In this document: piece after piece, positions 51,251 through 59,233 of the stretch
Numbering within the stretch: the stretch's first letter is position 1
Layout: each line of letters starts with the position of its first letter
Assembly (NCBI RefSeq): GCF_001514215.1
Contig: NZ_KQ948859.1
Coordinates: 1-64,000 of the forward strand
Reading direction: 5' to 3'
Source of the DNA: Streptomyces bungoensis
Lineage (GTDB): Bacteria; Actinomycetota; Actinomycetes; Streptomycetales; Streptomycetaceae
DNA length: 64,000 nt
Made by a program: the position numbers and the translations under genes
Notes under the pieces: model-generated
Database searches by the model: none
What the model saw: the letters and a program-made list of their open reading frames with translations, nothing else
Told to the model about the DNA's origin: nothing

Positions 51251-51370
51251 CTTCGTGACGCGCGTGTCGTGACGCGCCAGTCGTGACGTGCGGTGTCCGC
51301 GTCGTGCGGTGCCGCGCCGTTCAGGCGGCGTCCGGAAGGCTCACGCGCTCCCGGACGCCCCGAACAGGAC

Positions 51371-52660
51371 TCAGCGCTCCTCGACCGGAACGAAGTCGCG
51401 CTCGACCACGCCCGTGTAGATCTGGCGCGGGCGGCCGATGCGGGAGCCCGGCTCCTTGATCATCTCCTGCCACTGGGCGATCCAGCCCGGCAGGCGGCCG
51501 AGGGCGAACAGGACCGTGAACATCTCGGTCGGGAAGCCCATGGCCCGGTAGATCAGACCCGTGTAGAAGTCGACGTTCGGGTAGAGGCTGCGCGAGACGA
51601 AGTAGTCGTCGGAGAGCGCGTGCTCCTCCAGCTTCAGCGCGATGTCCAGCAGCTCGTCGGACTTGCCGAGGGCGGACAGCACGTCGTGCGCGGCGGCCTT
51701 GATGATCTTGGCGCGGGGGTCGAAGTTCTTGTAGACCCGGTGGCCGAAGCCCATCAGCCGGACGCCGTCCTCCTTGTTCTTCACCTTGCGGATGAAGGAG
51801 TCGACGTCACCGCCGGAGGTCTGGATGCCCTCGAGCATCTCCAGCACCGACTGGTTGGCGCCGCCGTGCAGCGGGCCCCACAGGGCGCTGATGCCGGCCG
51901 AGATCGACGCGAACATGTTGGCCTGGGAGGAGCCCACCAGGCGGACCGTCGACGTCGAGCAGTTCTGCTCGTGGTCCGCGTGCAGGATGAGCAGCTTGTC
52001 CAGGGCGGAGACGACGACCGGGTCGAGCTCGTACTCGTCCGCCGGCACCGAGAAGGTCATCCGCAGGAAGTTCTCGACGTAACCGAGGTCGTTGCGCGGG
52101 TAGACGAACGGGTGACCGATCGACTTCTTGTACGCGTAGGCCGCGATCGTCGGGAGCTTGGCGAGCAGGCGGATCGTGGAGAGGTTGCGCTGCTTCTCGT
52201 CGAACGGGTTGTGGCTGTCCTGGTAGAAGGTGGACAGCGCCGAGACGACCGAGGACAGCATGGCCATCGGGTGGGCGTCGCGCGGGAAGCCCTTGTAGAA
52301 GTTCTTGACGTCCTCGTGCAGCAGGGTGTGCCGCGTGATGTCGTCCTTGAACGTCGTCAGCTCGTCGACGGTCGGCAGTTCGCCGTTGATCAGCAGGTAC
52401 GCCACCTCGAGGAAGGTGGAGCGCTCGGCCAGCTGCTCGATGGGGTAGCCGCGGTAGCGGAGGATGCCCGCCTCGCCGTCGAGGTAGGTGATGGCGGATT
52501 TATAGGCGGCCGTGTTGCCGTAACCGCTGTCCAGAGTCACCAGACCGGTCTGGGCGCGGAGCTTCCCGATGTCGAAGCCCTTGTCACCGACGGTGCTGTC
52601 GACCACCGGGTAGGTGTACTCGCCGTCGCCGTACCGCAGTACTACAGAGTTGTCGCTCAC
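51371..52660 (-). CDS. gltA: Citrate synthase
   Basis: This 429-residue type II citrate synthase condenses oxaloacetate and acetyl-CoA in the TCA cycle. Catalytic His and substrate residues lie in LWGPLHGGANQSVLEMLE, MGFGHRVYKNFDPRA and the Asp region NVDFYTGLIYRAMGFP. The N-terminal domain (VVLRYGDGEYTYPVVDST) is of the hexameric type. I chose GTG at 52660 (GAGGGAAG upstream), which gives the usual length. Another GTG 12 bases upstream is possible. It is monocistronic. Confidence 0.95.
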   Translation of the reverse strand: MSDNSVVLRYGDGEYTYPVVDSTVGDKGFDIGKLRAQTGLVTLDSGYGNTAAYKSAITYLDGEAGILRYRGYPIEQLAERSTFLEVAYLLINGELPTVDELTTFKDDITRHTLLHEDVKNFYKGFPRDAHPMAMLSSVVSALSTFYQDSHNPFDEKQRNLSTIRLLAKLPTIAAYAYKKSIGHPFVYPRNDLGYVENFLRMTFSVPADEYELDPVVVSALDKLLILHADHEQNCSTSTVRLVGSSQANMFASISAGISALWGPLHGGANQSVLEMLEGIQTSGGDVDSFIRKVKNKEDGVRLMGFGHRVYKNFDPRAKIIKAAAHDVLSALGKSDELLDIALKLEEHALSDDYFVSRSLYPNVDFYTGLIYRAMGFPTEMFTVLFALGRLPGWIAQWQEMIKEPGSRIGRPRQIYTGVVERDFVPVEER

Positions 52661-52867
52661 GTCTTCCCTCACCGACGTAGTGCCTCATCTTCGAGGTGCC
52701 CTGACTGTCTCTACCATCCCCCATTTGGCTCAGGAGAGTGCACTCGGGGTCGACCATTGGGCCTATCGGCGGCACTCAGTGCCGCCAACCTGCTCATCCT
52801 GCCCCCTCCGGCAGGCAACTGGAAGTGCTCTGTGACCTTCACGACTCATTTGATCGATCATTTTTTG

Positions 52868-52894
52868 GCGACCGGGGTCCGCGTCCCTGGTCGC
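52868..52894 (-). terminator. Hairpin after the helicase gene
   Basis: GCGACC and GGTCGC pair with inner partial pairing around GGGTCCGCGTCCCT, 7 bases beyond the stop at 52901. Confidence 0.45.
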
Positions 52895-52900
52895 GGGCGG

Positions 52901-55156
52901 TCAGGAGCCGCGCAGCCGGTGGTCCAGCGCCGTGCAGCGCCGGCCCGCCGACACCGTGCGCACCGCCTGTCCGATCGCCTTGCGTGAACCGACGAGGACG
53001 ACCAGTCGCTTCGCCCGTGTCACCGCCGTGTACAGCAGGTTCCGCTGGAGCATCATCCACGCGCCGGTGGTGACGGGAATCACCACGGCGGGATATTCAC
53101 TTCCCTGTGAACGGTGGATCGTCACGGCGTACGCGTGCGCCAGTTCGTCCAGTTCGTCGAATTCGTAGGGAACCTCCTCGTCCTCGTCGGTCAGCACCGT
53201 CAGGCGCTGGTCGACCGGGTCGAGCGAGGTGACCACGCCCACGGTGCCGTTGAAGACGCCGTTCTCCCCCTTCTCGTAATTGTTGCGGATCTGGGTGACC
53301 TTGTCGCCGACACGGAAGACCCGGCCGCCGAACCGCTTCTCCGGCAGGTCGGGCCGGCCGGGCGTGATGGCCTGCTGGAGCAGGCCGTTGAGCACGCCGG
53401 CGCCGGCCGGTCCCCGGTGCATCGGCGCGAGCACCTGCACGTCCCGGCGCGGATCGAGTCCGAACCTGGCCGGGAGCCGCCGCGCGGCCACGTCCACGGC
53501 GAGCCGGCCGGCCTCCTCGGTGTCGTCCTGGACGAAGAGGAAGAAGTCCTTCAGGCCGTCGGTGAGCGGATGCTGCCCGGCGTTGATCCGGTGCGCGTTG
53601 GTGACGACGCCCGACTGCTGGGCCTGCCGGAACACCCGCGTGAGCCGGACGGCCGGGACGGGGCCGCCGTCGGCGAGCAGGTCGCGCAGCACCTCGCCGG
53701 CCCCCACGCTGGGCAGCTGGTCCACGTCCCCGACGAACAGGAGGTGGGCGCCCGGCGGCACGGCCTTGACCAGCTTGTTGGCGAGCAGCAGGTCCAGCAT
53801 GGAGGCCTCGTCGACGACCACCAGGTCGGCGTCGAGCGGCCGGTCCCGGTCGTAGGCCGCGTCGCCGCCGGGCTTGAGCTCCAGCAGGCGGTGGACGGTG
53901 GAGGCCTCGGCGCCGGTCAGCTCGGCCAGGCGCTTGGCGGCCCGCCCGGTGGGGGCGGCCAGCAGCACCTTCGCCCGCTTGGCGCGGGCCAGCTCCACGA
54001 TCGAGCGGACGGTGAAGGACTTGCCGCAGCCGGGCCCGCCGGTGAGGACGGCGACCTTCTCCGTCAGCGCGAGCCGGACGGCGGCCTCCTGCTCGGGCGC
54101 CAGGTCGGTCCCGGTCCGGCCCCTCAGCCAGCCCAGGGCCCTGCCCCAGTCGACGTCCCGGAAGGCCGGCATCCGGTCCGCGTCCGTCCGCAGCAGCCGC
54201 AGCAGCTGGGCGGACAGGGAGAGTTCGGCGCGGTGGAACGGCACCAGGTACACGGCGGTGACCGGCTGCGGGTCCCCGTCCGGCCCCGGCACCTTCTCCC
54301 GTACGACCCCCGGCTCCTCGCCCTCCTCCCCCGGCCCGGCCAGCTCGGCGAGGCACTCGATGACGAGCCCGGTGTCGACCTGGAGGAGCTTGACGGCGTC
54401 GGCGATCAGCCGCTCCTCGGGCAGGTAGCAGTGGCCCTGGTCGGCGGACTGGGACAGCGCGTACTGCAGGCCCGCCTTGACCCGGTCGGGGCTGTCGTGC
54501 GGGATGCCGACGGACCGGGCGATCTTGTCGGCGGTGAGGAACCCGATGCCCCAGACGTCGGAGGCGAGCCGGTAGGGCTGGTTCCTGACGACCGAGATGG
54601 ACGCGTCCCCGTACTTCTTGTAGATCCGCACCGCGATCGACGTCGACACCTCGACCGTCTGGAGGAAGAGCATGACCTCCTTGATCGCCTTCTGCTCCTC
54701 CCAGGCGTCGGCGATCTTCCTGGTCCGCTTGGGACCGAGGCCGGGCACCTCGACGAGCCTCTTGGGCTCTTCCTCGATGATCCGCAGCGTGTCCACCCCG
54801 AAGTGCTGCGTGATGCGGTCGGCGAACACCGGCCCGATGCCCTTGACCAGCCCGGACCCGAGGTAGCGCCGGATGCCCTGGACGGTGGCCGGCAGGACGG
54901 TCGTGTAGTTCTCGACGTGGAACTGCTTGCCGTACTGCGGATGCGAGCCCCAGCGGCCCTCCATCCGCAGGGACTCCCCGACCTGGGCGCCGAGCAGCGC
55001 GCCGACCACGGTGAGCAGGTCGCCGGCGCCCCGTCCGGTGTCGACCCGGGCGACCGTGTAGCCGTTCTCCTCGTTGGCGTACGTGATCCGCTCCAGGACG
55101 CCCTCGAGCACGGCGAGCCGGCGCTCGGCCGTGGGGTTCCCCGTGTGGTTGGACAT
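52901..55156 (-). CDS. recD2: RecD2-type ATP-dependent DNA helicase
   Basis: This 751-residue SF1B helicase moves 5' to 3' on DNA. The N-terminal OB-like domain has LEGVLERITYANEENGYTVA. Helix-hairpin-helix elements follow (LVEVPGLGPKRTRKIADAWE). Walker A is LTGGPGCGKSFT, Walker B LVVVDEASMLDL, motif III LLFVGDVDQLPSVG, and motifs V/VI are AYAVTIHRSQGSEYPAV and LYTAVTRAK. The ATG at 55156 was chosen over longer in-frame starts because family similarity begins there. It is unlinked to recB/recC, as expected for RecD2. Confidence 0.92.
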   Translation of the reverse strand: MSNHTGNPTAERRLAVLEGVLERITYANEENGYTVARVDTGRGAGDLLTVVGALLGAQVGESLRMEGRWGSHPQYGKQFHVENYTTVLPATVQGIRRYLGSGLVKGIGPVFADRITQHFGVDTLRIIEEEPKRLVEVPGLGPKRTRKIADAWEEQKAIKEVMLFLQTVEVSTSIAVRIYKKYGDASISVVRNQPYRLASDVWGIGFLTADKIARSVGIPHDSPDRVKAGLQYALSQSADQGHCYLPEERLIADAVKLLQVDTGLVIECLAELAGPGEEGEEPGVVREKVPGPDGDPQPVTAVYLVPFHRAELSLSAQLLRLLRTDADRMPAFRDVDWGRALGWLRGRTGTDLAPEQEAAVRLALTEKVAVLTGGPGCGKSFTVRSIVELARAKRAKVLLAAPTGRAAKRLAELTGAEASTVHRLLELKPGGDAAYDRDRPLDADLVVVDEASMLDLLLANKLVKAVPPGAHLLFVGDVDQLPSVGAGEVLRDLLADGGPVPAVRLTRVFRQAQQSGVVTNAHRINAGQHPLTDGLKDFFLFVQDDTEEAGRLAVDVAARRLPARFGLDPRRDVQVLAPMHRGPAGAGVLNGLLQQAITPGRPDLPEKRFGGRVFRVGDKVTQIRNNYEKGENGVFNGTVGVVTSLDPVDQRLTVLTDEDEEVPYEFDELDELAHAYAVTIHRSQGSEYPAVVIPVTTGAWMMLQRNLLYTAVTRAKRLVVLVGSRKAIGQAVRTVSAGRRCTALDHRLRGS

Positions 55157-55291
55157 GACCCGACGGTACCGGTGGGGTGTGACAGCGTTGCCCTGCCCGG
55201 GGAATCCGGTGACCGGCCCCGCTGTGTACGTTGGCCGGTGACCGCACCGCACCCCGCTCCGGGGCAGCAACCGCTGGGGGGAAACGAGCAC

Positions 55292-56521
55292 ATGGCACGC
55301 GTCGCCGTCATCACCGCGCCCAACATCGGCTACCGCAACACGGGGATGCTGACCGTCGACCTGGCCTTCGAGTCACTGCGCCGGCGCACGGGCGCCGGGT
55401 TCGACACGACCTGGTACACCCTGCACCCGCCGGAGACCGTGCCGCTGCGCGCGTGCGCGCGGGACACCGAACTCCCGTTCCGCTTCCGGTCCCTGATCGA
55501 GGACCTCGACACCCTCCGCGACCACGACGCGGTCGTCTTCTGGGGCGACTTCCTGCACACCCGGCACTACCTGGCCCAGGACGCGACGAACCGCCTGCTC
55601 GACTTCGGCGTCGCCGCGGACCGCGACGCCGCCCGGGCCCTGCTGCACCGGACCCTGCTGCTCGCGGACCAGCCGGACGACCTGCTCGCACGGACCCTCA
55701 GCTACGGCGGCACGATCCTCCACAACACGCAGTCCGACTACGGCGACGGCGACGGCGAGGACAAGGAGTACGGCCCCCTGTTCTCCCGCCTGATGACCTG
55801 CAGCCACCGCCTCTGGCTGCGCGACCCGCTGTCGGCGGCCCGGGTCGCGCACCTGCGCGGGGACCGTACGACCGAGTACTTCGGCTCGGACGCGGCGCTG
55901 CTGTCCCGGCCGGGCGACCTCGCCGGCCTCCTCCCGGCCACGCCCTGGTCCGGGGAGGTCCCGGACGGCGGTGCGATCGGCGTGTTCCTCGGGGCCCGCA
56001 CCCCCGTCCCCGACTGGCTGCCCGCCTTCTGCGACCGCCTCGCCGGCCGCCTCGGCGCCCCCCTGGAGTGGCTGCCCTGGTTCGACCGGGACACCCCCGC
56101 CGCCGTCGCCCACATCGCGGCGCGCCCGGGCCCGCACAGCATCGGCGACCTGGTGCACGTCCTGCCCCGGTACCGCCTCGTCATCACGGACACCTACCAC
56201 CTGGCCGTCAACGCCTGGGGCGCCGGCACCCCGGTGCTGTGCGTCGGCGCCCCCGAACCGGCGCCGGTCACCGACGACGACTACCTGACGCTGAGCGACC
56301 TCAAGAAGCACGTGTTCCACCTGGCGTACGACGCCGCGGACTTCTACCTGTCCACGCTCCCGGACACCCGCGAGGGCCTGGACGCCCGCGCGGACCGGCT
56401 CGTCCGGCTCGTGGAGGGCGGCGGGGCCGCCGCCGTCGCCGCCCGGATCCGCGCCCACGCCGACCACTCGGCGGCGGACTTCACCGGGACCCTCGCCGGG
56501 CTGCTCGGCTCCGGGCGCTGA
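55292..56521 (+). CDS. Polysaccharide pyruvyl transferase family protein
   Basis: This 409-residue cytosolic protein is of the PF04230 family, which moves pyruvate from phosphoenolpyruvate onto sugars. AVITAPNIGYRNTGMLTVDL is the N-terminal block. DAVVFWGDFLHTRHYLAQDA, LRDPLSAARVAHLRG and VITDTYHLAVNAWGAGTPVL match the conserved middle and C-terminal regions. ATG at 55292 has GGGGGGAAACG upstream. It is not next to a polysaccharide cluster here, so its acceptor is unknown. It is closed by a hairpin. Confidence 0.8.
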   Translation: MARVAVITAPNIGYRNTGMLTVDLAFESLRRRTGAGFDTTWYTLHPPETVPLRACARDTELPFRFRSLIEDLDTLRDHDAVVFWGDFLHTRHYLAQDATNRLLDFGVAADRDAARALLHRTLLLADQPDDLLARTLSYGGTILHNTQSDYGDGDGEDKEYGPLFSRLMTCSHRLWLRDPLSAARVAHLRGDRTTEYFGSDAALLSRPGDLAGLLPATPWSGEVPDGGAIGVFLGARTPVPDWLPAFCDRLAGRLGAPLEWLPWFDRDTPAAVAHIAARPGPHSIGDLVHVLPRYRLVITDTYHLAVNAWGAGTPVLCVGAPEPAPVTDDDYLTLSDLKKHVFHLAYDAADFYLSTLPDTREGLDARADRLVRLVEGGGAAAVAARIRAHADHSAADFTGTLAGLLGSGR

Positions 56522-56525
56522 CCGG

Positions 56526-56558
56526 CCCGGAGGCGCCGGGGACGTCCCCGCCTCCGGG
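56526..56558 (+). terminator. Hairpin terminator
   Basis: CCCGGAGGCG and CGCCTCCGGG form a 10-bp stem with a G/C-rich loop directly after the pyruvyl transferase gene. Confidence 0.7.
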
Positions 56559-56604
56559 TCACGATTGGGTTGCGGCCTGCCCGCACCCCCTTGCACCGAT
56601 GCCG

Positions 56605-56618
56605 TGTAATCGATTCCA
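56605..56618. promoter_or_regulatory. LacI-family operator 1
   Basis: TGTAATCGATTCCA matches TGnAAnCGnTTnCA, the LacI/GalR-family consensus, around an AATCGATT palindrome. Confidence 0.75.
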
Positions 56619-56639
56619 ATCCCTCCTGCGACCCAGCGT

Positions 56640-56653
56640 TGTAATCGATTCCA
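56640..56653. promoter_or_regulatory. LacI-family operator 2
   Basis: A second identical TGTAATCGATTCCA is found 35 bases downstream of the first, just before the LacI-type gene. The spacing could favour cooperative or loop-forming repression of the whole operon. Confidence 0.75.
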
Positions 56654-56672
56654 CGAGGAGGTGGGGCCGACG

Positions 56673-57692
56673 ATGGCGAGCATCAAGGACGTCGCCGCGC
56701 AGGCGGGCGTGTCCGTCGCCACGGTGTCGCGGGTGCTGAACGACCACCCGTCGGTGAGCGCCGACGCGCGCACGCGGGTGCTGGCCGCCGTGGAGCGGCT
56801 GGGCTACCGCCGCAACGCCGTCGCCCGGTCCCTGCGCACCGACCAGACCCACACCCTGGGGCTGGTCATCAGTGACGTGCTCAACCCGTACTTCACCGAG
56901 CTGGCCCGCTCCGTCGAGGAGGAGGCCCGCGCGCTCGGCTACAGCGTCATCATCGGCAACGCCGACGAGCGGCCGGACCTGCAGGACCACCACGTGCGGA
57001 ACCTGCTCGACCGGCGGATCGACGGGCTCCTCGTCTCCCCCACCGACGGCGGCTCCCCGCTGATGCTGGACGCCGCGCGCGCGGGGACGCCGATGGTCTT
57101 CGTGGACCGGTGGATCCCCGGGGTCGACGTGCCCGTCGTACGGGCCGACGGGCAGGCGGCGGTGCGGGACCTCGTCGCGCACCTGCACGGGCTCGGGCAC
57201 CGGCGGCTCGCGATCATCGCGGGCCCGGCGGCCACCACGACCGGCAGCGAGCGGGTGGAGGCCTTCCGCGCGGCCCTGGCGGAGTACGGGCTCCCCCTCC
57301 CGGACGCCTGCATAGGCCAGGGCGACTTCCAGGCCGACAGCGGGCGGCGGGTCACCGAGGGGTTCCTGGACCTCCCGCGGCCGCCGGAGGTGGTCTTCGC
57401 CGCCGACAACCTGATGGCCCTCGGTGCCCTGGACGCGATCCGCGCGCGCGGGCTGCGCGTGCCGGACGACATCGCGCTCGCCGCGTTCGACGACATCCCG
57501 TGGTTCGTGCACACCGATCCGCCCGTCACCGCGATCGCCCAGCCCACGGGCGAGCTGGGCCGGGCCGCCGTACGCGCCCTGGTCGACCGCATCGAGGGGC
57601 GGCCCCCGCAGTCCGTCACCCTCCCCGCCCGCCTCGTCGTACGCCGCTCGTGCGGCGAGGACTCCCCGCCAGTGCAAAGGAGCACGCCGTGA
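56673..57692 (+). CDS. rbsR: LacI family repressor of the ribose operon
   Basis: This 339-residue repressor has the HTH at 1-25 (MASIKDVAAQAGVSVATVSR, VLNDHPSVS), the hinge helix RRNAVARSLRTDQTHTLGLV and a periplasmic-binding-type sensor domain (DDIALAAFDDIPWFVHTDPP). It lies first in the operon behind twin operators, so autoregulation is likely. The ATG at 56673 follows GAGGAGGTGGGG. Effector is likely the sugar of the downstream transporter. Confidence 0.9.
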   Translation: MASIKDVAAQAGVSVATVSRVLNDHPSVSADARTRVLAAVERLGYRRNAVARSLRTDQTHTLGLVISDVLNPYFTELARSVEEEARALGYSVIIGNADERPDLQDHHVRNLLDRRIDGLLVSPTDGGSPLMLDAARAGTPMVFVDRWIPGVDVPVVRADGQAAVRDLVAHLHGLGHRRLAIIAGPAATTTGSERVEAFRAALAEYGLPLPDACIGQGDFQADSGRRVTEGFLDLPRPPEVVFAADNLMALGALDAIRARGLRVPDDIALAAFDDIPWFVHTDPPVTAIAQPTGELGRAAVRALVDRIEGRPPQSVTLPARLVVRRSCGEDSPPVQRSTP

Positions 57693-59233
57693 GCGACCCG
57701 GACGAGTTGCTGCGTATCGAGGGCATACGGAAGACCTTCCCGGGCGTGGTCGCGCTGGACGGCGTCGACTTCGACCTGCGCCGGGGCGAGGTCCATGTGC
57801 TGCTCGGTGAGAACGGCGCCGGCAAGAGCACGCTCATCAAGATGCTCTCCGGCGCCCACACGCCCGACGAGGGGCGGATCCGGGTCGACGGCGAGGAGGT
57901 GCGCATCCACGGCGCGCAGGACGCCGAACGGCTCGGGATCGCCACCATCTACCAGGAGTTCAACCTCGTTCCCGACCTGACCGTCGCCGAGAACATCTTC
58001 CTGGGCCGCCAGCCGCGCCGCTTCGGGATGATCGACCGCAGGCGGATGGAGGCCGACGCCGAGGTGCTCCTCGCGCGCGTGGGCGTCGACGTGTCCCCCC
58101 GCGCGCGGGTGCGCGAACTCGGCATCGCCCGGCTGCAGATGGTGGAGATCGCCAAGGCGCTCAGCCTGGAGGCGCGCGTGCTGGTGATGGACGAGCCGAC
58201 CGCCGTGCTGACCTCGGAGGAGGTCGAGAAGCTGTTCGCCATCGTGCGGGGCCTGCGCGCGGACGGGGTCGGCGTCGTCTTCATCACCCACCACCTGGAG
58301 GAGATCGCCGCCCTCGGGGACCGGGTGACCGTCATCCGGGACGGCCGGAGCGTCGGCCAGGTGCCCGCCGGCACCCCCGAGGAGGAGCTGGTGCGGCTCA
58401 TGGTGGGCCGCTCCATCGAGCAGCAGTACCCGCGCCGGCGCCCCGACCGGGGCACCCCGCTGCTCACCGTCGAGGGGCTCACCCGGGACGGCGTGTTCCA
58501 CGACGTCGGCTTCGAGGTGCACGCCGGTGAGGTGGTCGGCATCGCCGGCCTCGTCGGCGCGGGCCGCACCGAGGTGGTGCGGGCCGTGTTCGGCGCGGAC
58601 CCCTACGACCGGGGTGCCGTCAAGGTCTCCGGGACGGCGCTCAGGCGGCACGACGTGAACGCGGCCATGGCGGCCGGGATCGGGCTCGTACCGGAGGACC
58701 GCAAGGGCCAGGGGCTCGTGCTGGACGCCTCCGTCGAGGAGAACCTGGGCCTCGTCACCCTGCGTTCGGCGACCCGGGCCGGGCTGGTGGACCGCAAGGC
58801 GCAGCGCGCGGCGGCCGGGCGGATGGCCGAGCGCCTCGGCGTGCGGATGGCCGGGCTCGGCCAGCACGTGCGGACCCTCTCCGGCGGCAACCAGCAGAAG
58901 GTCGTCATCGGCAAGTGGCTGCTGGCCGACTCCAAGGTGCTGATCCTGGACGAGCCGACGCGCGGCATCGACGTCGGCGCCAAGGTCGAGATCTACCAGC
59001 TGATCAACGAACTCACGGCCGCGGGCGCCGCCGTCCTGATGATCTCCAGCGACCTGCCCGAGGTGCTCGGCATGAGTGACCGGGTGCTGGTGATGGCCCA
59101 GGGCCGGATCGCGGGCGAGCTCACGGCCGAGGAGGCCACGCAGGACGCCGTCATGGCCCTCGCCGTCTCCACCCCTTCTACCGCCACCTCCACCTCTACC
59201 TCTACCGGACGGGAGGCCCCCCGTGGCCACTGA
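57689..59233 (+). CDS. rbsA: Ribose-type ABC importer ATPase
   Basis: This 514-residue protein has two fused ATPase halves. The first has Walker A VLLGENGAGKSTLIKMLSG and Walker B VLVMDEPTAVL. The second half has the degenerate Walker A found in RbsA proteins (GIAGLVGAGRTEVVRAVFG), with signature LSGGNQQKVVIGKWL and VLILDEPTRGIDVGAK. GTG start overlaps the repressor stop (GTGA). The C-terminal extension is Ser/Thr-rich. It energises sugar uptake. Confidence 0.92.
   Translation: MSDPDELLRIEGIRKTFPGVVALDGVDFDLRRGEVHVLLGENGAGKSTLIKMLSGAHTPDEGRIRVDGEEVRIHGAQDAERLGIATIYQEFNLVPDLTVAENIFLGRQPRRFGMIDRRRMEADAEVLLARVGVDVSPRARVRELGIARLQMVEIAKALSLEARVLVMDEPTAVLTSEEVEKLFAIVRGLRADGVGVVFITHHLEEIAALGDRVTVIRDGRSVGQVPAGTPEEELVRLMVGRSIEQQYPRRRPDRGTPLLTVEGLTRDGVFHDVGFEVHAGEVVGIAGLVGAGRTEVVRAVFGADPYDRGAVKVSGTALRRHDVNAAMAAGIGLVPEDRKGQGLVLDASVEENLGLVTLRSATRAGLVDRKAQRAAAGRMAERLGVRMAGLGQHVRTLSGGNQQKVVIGKWLLADSKVLILDEPTRGIDVGAKVEIYQLINELTAAGAAVLMISSDLPEVLGMSDRVLVMAQGRIAGELTAEEATQDAVMALAVSTPSTATSTSTSTGREAPRGH

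Larger units (their letters stand above)
50733..51370. other. Non-coding region with G-run hairpins between copA and citrate synthase
   Basis: There is no supported gene in about 640 bases. Features in order: CTCTTGC...GCAAGAG inverted repeat (about 50849-50879) around CCTATAGGACATATG; G-runs in CTTGGGGGGCG, CTGGGGATG and CTTGGGGGACC (50950-51000); then two hairpins each with the loop CCCGTGGGGGG (about 51154-51178 and 51192-51246), the latter followed by TTCTTTTCC. The open frames that cross it have no ribosome binding site. It looks like a structured RNA or leader. Confidence 0.5.

Noticed and set aside
50986..51258. 90-codon plus-strand frame upstream of citrate synthase
   Set aside because: It has no ribosome binding site and crosses hairpins and a terminator. 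It is better explained as structured non-coding DNA.
53114..55290. Plus-strand frame antisense to recD2
   Set aside because: It shows shadow composition. The same frame becomes genuine only at the ATG at 55292 (pyruvyl transferase).
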